In this document: positions 1 to 8,276 of the stretch, in pieces | Position numbering within the stretch: the first letter of the stretch is position 1 | How the letters are laid out: the number at the start of each line of letters is the position of its first letter | Assembly: GCA_002404095.1 (NCBI GenBank) | Contig: DHJA01000085.1 | Location: 129,234 to 149,817, forward strand | Source of the DNA: Planctomycetaceae bacterium UBA4732 | GTDB lineage: Bacteria; Planctomycetota; Planctomycetia; Gemmatales; Gemmataceae | DNA length: 20,584 nt | Direction of reading: 5' to 3' | The notes under the pieces: model-generated | What the model was told of the DNA's origin: nothing | Databases searched by the model: none | Seen by the model: only the letters and a program-made list of their open reading frames with translations | Made by a program: the position numbers and the translations under genes

Positions 1-83
1 TCCATGCGTGACGAAGCACTAGACGCGGCGGTCCGTTTGCTCTAACCCGGATTGCGGACTAAACTCGCTTAGGGAGGTGAATC

Positions 84-428
84 ATGTCTCAAGCGGAAAA
101 CATTCGCAACCGTCGCGCGTCGCGCAGAGTGGCGCCGAAGGGTAGTACGAAAATCGGCTGTTTTCGTGGGCCAATGGGATTAGGGGCCAACCTGGCGGTG
201 TCCGCCGTGGAGGTCTCGGAAACCGGCGCCTGCGTGGTGGTTACAGCACCCTTTACTATAGGCGAAGAAATGGAAGTCAGCCTGGAGGGCGTCGTTCATC
301 GTCGGCCGATCCGCAAAATGGCCAAGGTCGTCTGGTGTGTATCCGCTGGCCCCGACCGCTGGCGCGTCGGCGTCCAGTTTCACGGATCGTTGCGCTATTC
401 CGACTTGAGCGATCTGGCTCGATTGTGA
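84..428 (+). CDS. PilZ-like domain protein
   Basis: A 114-residue protein consisting of one small domain with no signal peptide or membrane segment, so probably cytoplasmic. PilZ domains bind c-di-GMP through an N-terminal RxxxR and a downstream [D/N]xSxxG. Here an Arg-rich stretch RRASRR (residues 10-15) supplies RxxxR twice over, and EVSETG (43-48) sits where the second motif is expected, with Glu in place of Asp/Asn. The pattern of short beta strands, ending in a V-W-C strand and a GVQF strand, fits a PilZ barrel. The ATG follows a strong Shine-Dalgarno (AGGGAGGTGA, 71-80). The gene is alone on its strand and converges on hemL across 46 nt. Ligand binding is uncertain because of the Glu substitution. 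The family call rests on motifs and length only. Confidence 0.7.
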   Translation: MSQAENIRNRRASRRVAPKGSTKIGCFRGPMGLGANLAVSAVEVSETGACVVVTAPFTIGEEMEVSLEGVVHRRPIRKMAKVVWCVSAGPDRWRVGVQFHGSLRYSDLSDLARL

Positions 429-474
429 TCCCACGGCGAAGAAGCGGTCCTGGCTCGGGTTTCGCGCCGGGGTT

Positions 475-1764
475 TCAAGCCCGCGCCTCCGCCAGCGCCT
501 CCCGCGCCGCCGCGATGGTCTGCTCGATCTCGTTCTCGCCGTGCAGCACGGAATCGAATGCGGCCTCGAACTGGCTGCACGGCAGGTAAACGCCGCGGTT
601 CATCATCGCCCAGAAGAAGCCGGCGAAGCGGGCCGTATCGCTTTTCTTCGCCGACTCATAGTCCGTCACCGGCCCGTCCGTGAAGAACAGCGTCCACATG
701 CTGCCGACGCGGTTTAGGCTATGCGGAACGCCGGCGGCACGGGCGGCCTGCTTCAATCCGTCGGTCAAAACGCCGGCCAGCCGATCCAGTCGGGCGTATG
801 GCGCCGTGTCGCGCAATTCCTGCAACGTCGCCAGTCCTGCCGCCATCGCCACGGGGTTGCCGGAAAGTGTGCCGGCCTGGAAGACCGGCCCCGCCGGCAT
901 GACCTTTTTCATCACGTCCGCCCGGCCTCCGTAGGCGCCGACCGGGAAGCCTCCGCCGACGATCTTGCCTAGCACCGTCAGGTCCGGCCGTTGCTTCAAC
1001 AGCTCCTGCGCGCCGCCGAACGCCACGCGGAAGCCGGTCATCACTTCGTCGTAGATGAGCAGCGCGCCATGCGATTGCGTGAGCCGGCGCAGCTCGGACA
1101 GGAACTCGGCCGACGGCGTGACAAGGCCCATATTGCCGGCGATAGGCTCCACGATGACGCCTGCGATCTCGCCCCCGCGCGCGGCGAAGGCGTCGGCCAA
1201 TTTTTGCACGTCGTTGAACGGTAATACCAGCGTGTCGGCGGTACATCCGACCGGTACGCCGGGGCTGGTGGGTACGCCGAGGGTGGTGGCGCTAGAGCCT
1301 GCCTGCACCAAAAGGCTATCGACGTGGCCGTGGTAGCAGCCGGCGAACTTGACAATCATGTCGCGGCCGGTGAAGCCGCGCGCCAGGCGGATAGCGCTCA
1401 TTGAGGCTTCGGTGCCGGAGCTGACCATGCGGACCATTTCGATAGACGGCATGGCTCCGATGATAAGTTCAGCCAGCGCCGTCTCCGCTTCGGTGGGAGC
1501 GCCGAACGAAGCGCCGCGACGAACGGCCGCTTCGACGGCCGCGACGACGCGGGGATGGGCGTGGCCGAGAATGAGCGGGCCCCATGAGCCGATGTAATCG
1601 AGATATTGGTTACCGTCAATGTCGTAGAGATACGGCCCCTCACCGCGAGCAATGAAGATCGGCGAACCGCCGACGGCTCCGAACGCACGGGCGGGGCTGT
1701 TGACGCCGCCAGGGATGACGCGGCAGGCGCGCTCGTAAGCGTCACGACTGCGAGGACGGTTCAT
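475..1764 (-). CDS. hemL: Glutamate-1-semialdehyde 2,1-aminomutase
   Basis: PLP-dependent class III aminotransferase-fold enzyme that converts glutamate-1-semialdehyde to 5-aminolevulinate, the last step of the C5 route to tetrapyrroles, in the cytoplasm. At 429 residues it has the usual family length and runs complete from [22 protein letters not shown] at the N-terminus. PLP-binding SSGTEA (115-120), the YDEVMTGFR segment (238-246) and the Schiff-base lysine Lys267 in [10 protein letters not shown] are all present. The GCYHGHVD and [16 protein letters not shown] segments are specific to HemL rather than other class III aminotransferases. The ATG has a weak AGGA about 9 nt upstream. It lies 63 nt downstream of a Ser/Thr kinase on the same strand, so read-through is possible. 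No other heme gene is in the window. Confidence 0.97.
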   Translation of the reverse strand: MNRPRSRDAYERACRVIPGGVNSPARAFGAVGGSPIFIARGEGPYLYDIDGNQYLDYIGSWGPLILGHAHPRVVAAVEAAVRRGASFGAPTEAETALAELIIGAMPSIEMVRMVSSGTEASMSAIRLARGFTGRDMIVKFAGCYHGHVDSLLVQAGSSATTLGVPTSPGVPVGCTADTLVLPFNDVQKLADAFAARGGEIAGVIVEPIAGNMGLVTPSAEFLSELRRLTQSHGALLIYDEVMTGFRVAFGGAQELLKQRPDLTVLGKIVGGGFPVGAYGGRADVMKKVMPAGPVFQAGTLSGNPVAMAAGLATLQELRDTAPYARLDRLAGVLTDGLKQAARAAGVPHSLNRVGSMWTLFFTDGPVTDYESAKKSDTARFAGFFWAMMNRGVYLPCSQFEAAFDSVLHGENEIEQTIAAAREALAEARA

Positions 1765-1827
1765 TGGTTTAATCCTATTTCCAGGAGGTACATCTGTTTA
1801 GCCGCGACCCGGAAGGGGAGCGCTCGA

Positions 1828-3789
1828 TTACGCCCGCAACTTCTTCTTTATCTCGTCCACAATCTGACGCGCCTGCTCCACTGGCGCTTTCAGCTCTTTC
1901 ACGTCTTTCAGCTCGGAATCGTCGCCGTAAAGTGCCGCGACGGTTAAGGCGATGGCCCGCGCGTCGAACGGGGCGTCGTCCACCCGCGCCCGCGCGGCGT
2001 CCACGGCCGCCTGCACCAAGTCCTTGCGGGCGTGCGGCTCCTCCTTTACGGGAAGGCCCGCTTTCAGCGCCTTGCTCTTCCAAGCCGCGAACATTTCCCA
2101 GAACCGCAATTCCTTATTGCCAGTGCAATCCGTCTTCATTTCGTCGAACCGTTTGTAGGCCATCGGTGCATCGCCTTGGCCCATAAACAGATCGCCCAAA
2201 TGCTCGTAACGCAAAGCGGTATACGCCTTTTTATCCATCCCTTCGAGGGCAGGCTCAACGCCTTTGGAGCGGAAGGCACTGCGTTGGTCGAGAAACAGCA
2301 ACAAAAGAGCCTTTTCCCCCTTCGGTATCGCCGTCACTAAAGCAATGTGATTGTCTGCCAGAATCCCCCAGTAATCCTTGCCGGATGCAGCGCCGTATTT
2401 CTGCGTCATTTCCTGCCATAACCGCCTCGCCTCATCCAGGTCGCCGTCCTCCTCGGCCTTCGCGGCCCTGACGGCGTCGCGCTCCTCGTCGGACGCCGGC
2501 TCACGCTTGAATTTGTTATGCAGTAGCTTATCCAGCGTCGCCTCGCTCTGCTCCACTTCGCTCTGCTTTTTCCACACCAACATGTGCGCCGTCTCCTCAC
2601 CCTCTCGGCTGGCGTAGATGCGAAGGTAGTCCTTGATCGGCCCGTTGTACGCTTCCTCGTGCTTGTCGAGGTCGTTGGATTCCATCATCTTTTTCGCCTG
2701 CGCATAGAGCACATCGGGGCCGGGCGGCCGCAAGACGAGGTACAGCACGCCGACAAGCAAGCCCAGCACCGCCAGGATGCCGACCGCCTGGAACCATAGA
2801 TGACTATAGAAAGGCGTCGTCTTACGTTTCCGCTTGGCCCTGGACTTGCCTGTCCGCAGGGTGCGGGCGGCCTCTTTGTCCTCATCGTCGGCATGGCGCG
2901 TGCCGCGCGGTCGGTCGATCATTCGGCCGCGCACGGCCTCGACGCCGGCGCTCTGTTGCGCTTCCACCTTCTCCTGAATGCTGCCTAAAGCGCGATAAAC
3001 CATGTCGCCGTTGAGCGGGCGTAGGTCCGGCTTCTTCTCCAGCAGTTGGCAAATCAGATTGTCCAGCCAGACAGGCACGTCAAGAACGAGGCGCGACGGC
3101 CGCTCGAACTCGCCCGTACAGTGCTGCACGAACATATCCATGGCGTTCTCGGCCTCAAAAGGCTTACGGCCGGTGATCAGCTCGTAGAAGAGTACTCCCA
3201 TCGAATAGAGATCGGATTTGGGGCCTATGTCCTTTTCGCCGCGGCACTGCTCCGGCGACATATAGGACGCGGTGCCGACGGTGCAGTTGGCCGAGGTCAA
3301 GGCGGTGACGTCCATGTCCTTGGCGATGCCGAAGTCGGTGAGCTTGAGCGTACCGTCCGGCAGAATCATGAGGTTCGACGGCTTGAGGTCGCGGTGGACG
3401 ACGCCGGCGTCATGGGCGTGTTGCAGGGCGGCGCAAAGTTGTTGGCCGAGTGTGACGACCTCTTCCCACGTCATGCGTCCGCGTCGGGACATGACGCGGT
3501 CGAGCGATTCGCCGACGACGTATTCCATGGCGTAATAGCGCGTGCCCTGATACTTGCCGACGCCGAAAAGGCGGACAATGTTCGGATGGCTGAGTTGCTT
3601 GAGGATGCTGGCTTCGCGCTCGAAGCGCGCGACGGCGTTGGGGTTGCTGTCGCCGAGGCCGGGCGCCATCACCTTGACGGCGACGACTTGTCCGGTCTTG
3701 ACGTAACGGCCGCGAAAGACGGCGCCCATGGCGCCGGCGCCCAGTTCTTTGTCGATCTTGAACGGTCCGAGTTGCTGTCCGACCAGCAT
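1828..3789 (-). CDS. Membrane-anchored Ser/Thr protein kinase
   Basis: Hanks-type kinase of the bacterial PknB-like group. The catalytic domain spans residues ~8-265: glycine loop LGAGAMGAV (16-24), ATP-anchoring Lys39 in VAVKV, catalytic HRDLKPSN (133-140), DFG (152-154) and an SPE motif at the end of the activation segment (MSPEQ). A basic linker (KRKRK region, ~318-324) precedes one transmembrane helix (~331-354). The remaining ~295 residues would be outside the cytoplasmic membrane and are rich in charged helices resembling TPR/solenoid repeats, without a recognisable ligand domain. I chose ATG at 3789 over the GTG at 3795 because GGGAG lies ~6 nt upstream of it. Substrate unknown. Its neighbours are an uncharacterised gene 91 nt upstream and hemL downstream. 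Confidence 0.93.
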   Translation of the reverse strand: MLVGQQLGPFKIDKELGAGAMGAVFRGRYVKTGQVVAVKVMAPGLGDSNPNAVARFEREASILKQLSHPNIVRLFGVGKYQGTRYYAMEYVVGESLDRVMSRRGRMTWEEVVTLGQQLCAALQHAHDAGVVHRDLKPSNLMILPDGTLKLTDFGIAKDMDVTALTSANCTVGTASYMSPEQCRGEKDIGPKSDLYSMGVLFYELITGRKPFEAENAMDMFVQHCTGEFERPSRLVLDVPVWLDNLICQLLEKKPDLRPLNGDMVYRALGSIQEKVEAQQSAGVEAVRGRMIDRPRGTRHADDEDKEAARTLRTGKSRAKRKRKTTPFYSHLWFQAVGILAVLGLLVGVLYLVLRPPGPDVLYAQAKKMMESNDLDKHEEAYNGPIKDYLRIYASREGEETAHMLVWKKQSEVEQSEATLDKLLHNKFKREPASDEERDAVRAAKAEEDGDLDEARRLWQEMTQKYGAASGKDYWGILADNHIALVTAIPKGEKALLLLFLDQRSAFRSKGVEPALEGMDKKAYTALRYEHLGDLFMGQGDAPMAYKRFDEMKTDCTGNKELRFWEMFAAWKSKALKAGLPVKEEPHARKDLVQAAVDAARARVDDAPFDARAIALTVAALYGDDSELKDVKELKAPVEQARQIVDEIKKKLRA

Positions 3790-3844
3790 AAACACTCCCG
3801 CCCGGCGTCAATAGATGATGCGCTACTCAACAACAGCCCGTGTC

Positions 3845-3874
3845 ATTATATCGACTGTGGTGGAGCGGTGTTCA
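3845..3874 (-). promoter_or_regulatory. Predicted sigma70-type promoter of the kinase gene
   Basis: Reading the minus strand, TGAACA (3874-3869, 4 of 6 to TTGACA) is followed after 18 nt by a perfect TATAAT (3850-3845). It lies ~55 nt upstream of the kinase ATG, in the 91-nt gap after the upstream hypothetical gene. This suggests the kinase has its own start site even if read-through from that gene occurs. Prediction from consensus only. Confidence 0.5.
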
Positions 3875-3880
3875 TCACGC

Positions 3881-4417
3881 TCACGCGCCGGCCAATTCCG
3901 TTAGTGCGCCGCTCCCCATGCCGCTGGAGGCCGTCCCGCCGCTGATGAACATGGCTTTGGGATAGTGCTTCCACTGGAGGTTGTGAAAGACCATTCGCAA
4001 TTCTGAGCCGTCCGTGAACAGTATGGAGTGTGTAAATAAGGTAACGCCGTCCTTCTCTAGCACATCGAATTCATCGTACAGCCATTCCAGAGGACACTCC
4101 TCCGCAATTTCAGGATGGGGCGTCAAGACCACGGGTGCCGCGAGTTTGTACTCGATTTGCAGACCGCCGTTGTCCGCATCGAGCTGGAGTATCAAGGTGA
4201 AAAATCGCGGCCGCGCCGCCGCGAGCAGCACTCTGGCGTCGTGCAAATAAAAACGCTCCATCAAAGATATGGTATGACGGGGAAATTTCTCCCGGAGGCT
4301 CTTCCATTCCGCGCGATAGCGCTCTCCCGCGTCGTCCCATTCATCGTGCGCATTCAACGCCACTCCTTCGTCTTCCGCCTGGAAGCGGGCCAGTAGTTCC
4401 GGAGTCATATACTTCAT
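3881..4417 (-). CDS. Conserved hypothetical protein (DUF4085-like?)
   Basis: A 178-residue soluble protein with no signal peptide or membrane helix. The opening MKYMTPELLARF and the following acidic helix recall DUF4085 proteins, but I hold that resemblance loosely. The middle holds alternating strands (FFTLILQLDAD, LQIEYKLAA) and an acidic segment (PLEWLYDEFDVLE). The C-terminal part reads as further strands ending in a Gly/Ser/Ala-rich tail. No catalytic motif is visible. The ATG is preceded by GAGGAAG at a good distance. It is divergent from the small membrane protein at 4525 across 107 nt and lies upstream of the kinase. Function unknown. Confidence 0.75.
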   Translation of the reverse strand: MKYMTPELLARFQAEDEGVALNAHDEWDDAGERYRAEWKSLREKFPRHTISLMERFYLHDARVLLAAARPRFFTLILQLDADNGGLQIEYKLAAPVVLTPHPEIAEECPLEWLYDEFDVLEKDGVTLFTHSILFTDGSELRMVFHNLQWKHYPKAMFISGGTASSGMGSGALTELAGA

Positions 4418-4524
4418 TGGTTACTTCCTCGCCCGCAGATTCGGCGTATGGTAGAATGTATGACTCGCATGAGGACTAACACCGATTTTTCTTCGCGGGC
4501 GGGTAGAATTGGGGAGCGGCTGAA

Positions 4525-4965
4525 GTGGACTCACAAACGAAACGCCCTATCGGCTGGCTTCGTTTGGGTTGCTATTTTATCGTCCTTGTGGCCGTCCTGT
4601 TGACAGTAGGTGTAGTTTGGTTTCACTGGGACAGCCGTCCGACAGTCCGTGCGATCGAAAACATCGTCACCAAGGAAGGGCCGGCGGTCGGATCAACTAA
4701 AGCCGACGTGGAGGCGTGGTTAGACGCGCGACAGATTCTAAACCACCGGAGAGGCTTGAACGACGCAGGCGGCTATCCGGCCGGACTACCGCCTACACAG
4801 CTCTGCGACCTTTCCGGCCTTGAAGATGCCGAGGGCGTTGTCGGGAAAATTCCCTACGAAGGCGGACTGCTAGAATTTAACGGAGAGATTTGGATTTACT
4901 TCTTCTTCGACAAGGCCGGCCAGATGATGAAGCACGTCGTTCACAAGTGGGAATACTTCCTATAA
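4525..4965 (+). CDS. Small membrane-anchored hypothetical protein
   Basis: A 146-residue protein starting at GTG, chosen because GGGGAG (4511-4516) lies 8 nt upstream and no later ATG precedes the hydrophobic segment. One transmembrane helix, or an uncleaved signal anchor, covers residues ~11-33 (LGCYFIVLVAVLLTVGVVWF). The rest, ~110 residues, would face outside. It contains a conserved-looking PxxGSTKADVEAWLDAR segment, as in small lipoprotein or envelope proteins with a helix then a beta sheet, and ends in IYFFFDKAGQMMKHVVHKWE. No family recognised. It converges on comEC across 77 nt and is divergent from the DUF4085-like gene. Confidence 0.65.
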   Translation: MDSQTKRPIGWLRLGCYFIVLVAVLLTVGVVWFHWDSRPTVRAIENIVTKEGPAVGSTKADVEAWLDARQILNHRRGLNDAGGYPAGLPPTQLCDLSGLEDAEGVVGKIPYEGGLLEFNGEIWIYFFFDKAGQMMKHVVHKWEYFL

Positions 4966-4969
4966 ATGC

Positions 4970-5028
4970 CGGCCGAATACGGCCAGAAAATCGGCGTCAG
5001 TTCATTTTCTCCATTGAACCGACTGACG
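4970..5028. terminator. Inverted repeats in convergent gap (weak terminator candidate)
   Basis: The 77-nt gap between two converging genes holds a 4-bp GGCC dyad (4970-4973 with 4980-4983) and a longer bulged stem. CGTCAGTTCA (4995-5004) can pair with TGAAC (5015-5019) and TGACG (5024-5028), leaving a 4-nt bulge. No U-tract follows on either strand. The location suits bidirectional termination, but the structure alone is modest evidence. Confidence 0.25.
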
Positions 5029-5042
5029 AGAACCCGCCTGCT

Positions 5043-7553
5043 TCACTCCGGCGCCCGTTCCGTCCGCAGTACAAAGCGTTGGCCCGTCACAAACGTCTCT
5101 ACGACCATCCCCGTCGAGTGACTGCGAATCGTAATCGCCCCGTCGGCCCATGTGCTAAGGAAGCGCGCTCCTTTGGCCGTATACGGCTCCGGTACGCCGC
5201 CCGGCCCGCGCGGCGGTCCCTGACTCGACACCGCCACGCGCGGCCGCGCCCATTCCGCCAACTCCGGGATGTTGGCGAACTTGCTGCCGTGGTGCGGCGC
5301 CTGGAATATGTCTATCCGAAATGGCGGCAATGCCAACACGCGCTCTAGCCCCGGCCCTTCCAGGTCGCCGGTCAACAGCAGCGTGTGGCCCGCATGGTGC
5401 ACTTCCAGCACCATACTGCGCGTGTTCTCGTTACCTTCCGGCCCGACCGCCGGCGGATGCAGCACAAGCAGCTGTACGTCGCCCGCTTTCAGGTCGTCGC
5501 CTGCCTTGACTATGCGAACGGGAATGCCGCGCCGCCGTAACGCTTCCATCGTTTGCCGAACGCCTTCGGTATTCTTGTCCGCGAAGGTCGGCGTGCAGGT
5601 GACTTGGCCGACGGCGAAGCGGTCCAGCAATTCGGGCAGGCCGTTGAAGTGATCGAGGTCGGCGTGCGATAGGAACACCTCGTCGATACGGCGGATGCCG
5701 CGATGCCATAGAAACGGCGCGATCTGTCGCCGGGCCACGTCGGGGCCGCCGAGCGCTCCCGCGTCGTAGAGCAGCGTCCGGCCGTCCGAGGTTTCCAGCA
5801 CGGTGCAACCGCCGTGGCCGACGGCAAGAAAAGTACAACGCAGCTCGTCCGACGGCAGCCGGACGACGCCGCAGAGTAGGCCGACGCACAACCAGCCGAG
5901 GCCCGCCGCGGCGCCCCAACGCCAGCGGCGCCGTAACGGCCCCTGTGTCAGTATAGCTAGTAAGGCGACATAAAATATCCACAACCACCATTGCGGTACG
6001 TCGGCGACATAAAAGCGCGCGAACGGCCAACCGTCGCACAGATTCACCAGATATTCGCATCCCGCCAGACTGACGTGAACGATCGGGGCAAAGACGGCGG
6101 TGAGCGGCGGACACAGGGCGGCGACGGCCAGCAACAAAAAGCCGGCGACCAGCGCGATCGCCGTCAGCAGGACCAGGGGCGGCCCCAAGAGAATGCCGAT
6201 AGGCGAAACGAGGTGATAGTGTGACGCCGCCAGCGGCGCGATCGCTACGCACACAATGAGCGTAAGAAGATAGCTTTTAAGGATGCCGCCGCCCAGCCAG
6301 CGGAGCCGGCGCAGCCACATCGGCCTGGCTTCGTCGATGACTCGTTGCAGCTCATCGAGTTGTCGTTCCATCAACGGACGCGCGCCCCATTGCAAGATCG
6401 CCACCGACAAAAACGATAGCTGACACCCCGCCGAGAAAATATCCGTCGGATCGAGCAGGGCGACGGCCAACCACGACAGGGCGAACAGGTTGGCCGGCAA
6501 AGTACGGCGCCGCAGGACCAACGCGCCGCAGGCCGCGCACACCGCGACGGCAGCGCGCAGGGCAGGCGGCCGTCCTCCCGCCAGTAGGGCGTAAGCCAAC
6601 AAAAATAGGGCGACGGCGATGGCTCCCTTGCGCTGGCGCACGCCCAGCCGGCGCAGCAGCCACCAGAGAACGACCGCCAGAATCATAAGATGCTGACCGG
6701 AGATCGCCAGGGCGTGGACGACGCCGTTGCGGATGAATTTGTCCCATTCCGCCTGCGTCATGGCGGAGGCTTCACCCAACACCAGGGCGGCGGCGGTGTC
6801 GGCGGTTTCCGGAGGCAGCGCGTCGGACAGCACGCGCCGTCCCCAGCCGCGCACTATCGCCAGCCAGCCGGTGAGCGACGCCGTCCAGCCGCGTTCCAGG
6901 CGCGTTACGCCGTCGGCCGTTTTGGCCGTGACCAGTTGAGCGCGCACGCCACGGTCGCGCCAGTTCGCCGCGGCGTCGGCCTCGCCGGGGTTGGCTGGGC
7001 CGTGGATTAGAGACAGCCGGCCCACCGCTTCCACCTCGTCGCCAGCGTGCAGGTCGAGCGCCGTCCCGGAGATCATCAGGTGAACGCGGCCCGAAACCGT
7101 CGTCCAGTCATTGCCCTGCCGCAAGGCCGTTGCGCGTAGCACGGTCGTGGTCGATTCGCCGGCCTCGATAGAGCGCAGCGGGTCGGGATGGGCCGGCGAA
7201 TGCAGCGGTTCTTCATCAAGAAAACCGCGCAACAGTACGGGCCGAGGCTCACCCGTGGCGGCGCCGCCCACGTCATCGGCTGGATAAATGTCGCGGCGAT
7301 AATGATGATAGGCGGCGCCGAACGCCGCGAGCGCCAGCGCCAAAAAGGCCAGCGGCAGGCGCGCCCTATTTCTCAAAGAAGCGACGAGCCAGCCGGCCAT
7401 TCCGCCTAGCATCAGTAACAGACTCACAGCGAATGGCACGGCGGCGTAATGGTCGAATACAATACCGGCGGTGTACGCGAGCGCGGCCGGCACGAGCGGC
7501 GCCCGCCAGATGCTGTCGAGCTCGATCACAGGGGGAGGAGGTACTGTCGTCAT
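5043..7553 (-). CDS. comEC: ComEC/Rec2-family DNA uptake channel
   Basis: Polytopic inner-membrane protein that carries one DNA strand into the cytoplasm during natural transformation. All three parts of the family are present: an N-terminal OB-like DUF4131 region after two helices (~residues 90-225), the central Competence domain with its signature HALAISGQH (~280-288) and many membrane helices, and a C-terminal metallo-beta-lactamase domain with HADLDH (~630-635) and APHHGSK. Length, 836 residues from ATG 7553, is normal. Alternative starts are ATG 7562 and TTG 7589; none has a strong ribosome binding site. The TTG start would leave only 3 nt after the upstream DUF71 gene, so translation may be coupled to it. 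It is the last gene of the riboswitch-led set. No pil or comEA genes are in the window, so transformation is not shown. Confidence 0.92.
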   Translation of the reverse strand: MTTVPPPPVIELDSIWRAPLVPAALAYTAGIVFDHYAAVPFAVSLLLMLGGMAGWLVASLRNRARLPLAFLALALAAFGAAYHHYRRDIYPADDVGGAATGEPRPVLLRGFLDEEPLHSPAHPDPLRSIEAGESTTTVLRATALRQGNDWTTVSGRVHLMISGTALDLHAGDEVEAVGRLSLIHGPANPGEADAAANWRDRGVRAQLVTAKTADGVTRLERGWTASLTGWLAIVRGWGRRVLSDALPPETADTAAALVLGEASAMTQAEWDKFIRNGVVHALAISGQHLMILAVVLWWLLRRLGVRQRKGAIAVALFLLAYALLAGGRPPALRAAVAVCAACGALVLRRRTLPANLFALSWLAVALLDPTDIFSAGCQLSFLSVAILQWGARPLMERQLDELQRVIDEARPMWLRRLRWLGGGILKSYLLTLIVCVAIAPLAASHYHLVSPIGILLGPPLVLLTAIALVAGFLLLAVAALCPPLTAVFAPIVHVSLAGCEYLVNLCDGWPFARFYVADVPQWWLWIFYVALLAILTQGPLRRRWRWGAAAGLGWLCVGLLCGVVRLPSDELRCTFLAVGHGGCTVLETSDGRTLLYDAGALGGPDVARRQIAPFLWHRGIRRIDEVFLSHADLDHFNGLPELLDRFAVGQVTCTPTFADKNTEGVRQTMEALRRRGIPVRIVKAGDDLKAGDVQLLVLHPPAVGPEGNENTRSMVLEVHHAGHTLLLTGDLEGPGLERVLALPPFRIDIFQAPHHGSKFANIPELAEWARPRVAVSSQGPPRGPGGVPEPYTAKGARFLSTWADGAITIRSHSTGMVVETFVTGQRFVLRTERAPE

Positions 7554-7592
7554 GCCGGCCATTGTCGGCACTGCCCGCTCTCCAAGCAAGAA

Positions 7593-8276
7593 TTAAGCAT
7601 CGCCTTCATCGGAAAGGACATCGGCGAAGTGGAAACCGTCTCGCTCGATGCGCTCTCCGACGCGGCACGGGATGGACCGGGTGAACATCGGCCCGGCGTG
7701 ACAGAAGGTGTGGAACTCGCCGCGCTCCCCGCACGGGTCCACGCTTGAGGGGAGGTCGGCAAGGAGTTCCGCGTCAAAGTCACGGCCCGTAAACCGGCCG
7801 TCGAGTTGTTTCGGATCAACACAGGTGAGAATAGCCTGGAGGCCGGCGGCGATCATTTCTCGCGCGAGGAGCGGCGTGTTCGCGGGGTCGCCCCACAAGG
7901 GAAAGATCGGCTCTATCCCAGAGCCTGCCAGCTGACGCACCCGGTAAGCTCGGATGTCTTCCAGAAACAGATCGCCGAATGCGAAACGGCTGACTCCTTC
8001 CCCGCCGGCCTTCTCGATCACTTCTCGCATCCGGCTCTCATACTCTTCGTTCGAGCAGGGCCAAGGCAGTGCCACGGGCCAAAGCGGCAATCCGGCAGCC
8101 TGGGCCTGCGCCTCGACCAGTTCGCGGCGAACCGCGTGCATAGCAACCCTCCCGGCAGCCTCATTAAACGTCGTCATCAGGCCGACCACCTCCACTTCGG
8201 CTCGCTGACGCAAGACGTGGAGCGACCAGGCGCTGTCCTTACCGGAACTCCAAGAGAGCAACGCTCGCGGCTTCAC
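7593..8276 (-). CDS. COG2102/DUF71 ATP pyrophosphatase (B12-linked subgroup)
   Basis: Adenine-nucleotide alpha-hydrolase fold of the Dph6/diphthine-ammonia ligase family, 227 residues. The PP-loop SSGKDS (10-15) binds ATP and GEFHTF (186-191) is the family's C-terminal signature; WGDP and TCVDP segments also fit. Eukaryotic and archaeal members make diphthamide, but bacteria lack diphthamide. Published comparative genomics assigned a bacterial subgroup of COG2102 to B12 salvage. Placement here in a cobalamin-riboswitch operon supports that subgroup; the reaction is unproven. The start is GTG, overlapping the TGA of the BtuF-like gene by 4 nt (GTGA) with GGAGG just upstream, so the two are translationally coupled. 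comEC follows. Confidence 0.88.
   Translation of the reverse strand: MKPRALLSWSSGKDSAWSLHVLRQRAEVEVVGLMTTFNEAAGRVAMHAVRRELVEAQAQAAGLPLWPVALPWPCSNEEYESRMREVIEKAGGEGVSRFAFGDLFLEDIRAYRVRQLAGSGIEPIFPLWGDPANTPLLAREMIAAGLQAILTCVDPKQLDGRFTGRDFDAELLADLPSSVDPCGERGEFHTFCHAGPMFTRSIPCRVGERIERDGFHFADVLSDEGDA

Noticed and set aside
1-83. Promoter TTGCTC-N17-TAAACT before the PilZ-like gene
   Set aside because: Both boxes are weak, and the start site would fall on the ribosome binding site itself.
3046-3945. 299-codon plus-strand frame opposite the kinase
   Set aside because: Shadow of the kinase catalytic domain caused by high GC at third positions; no motif of its own.
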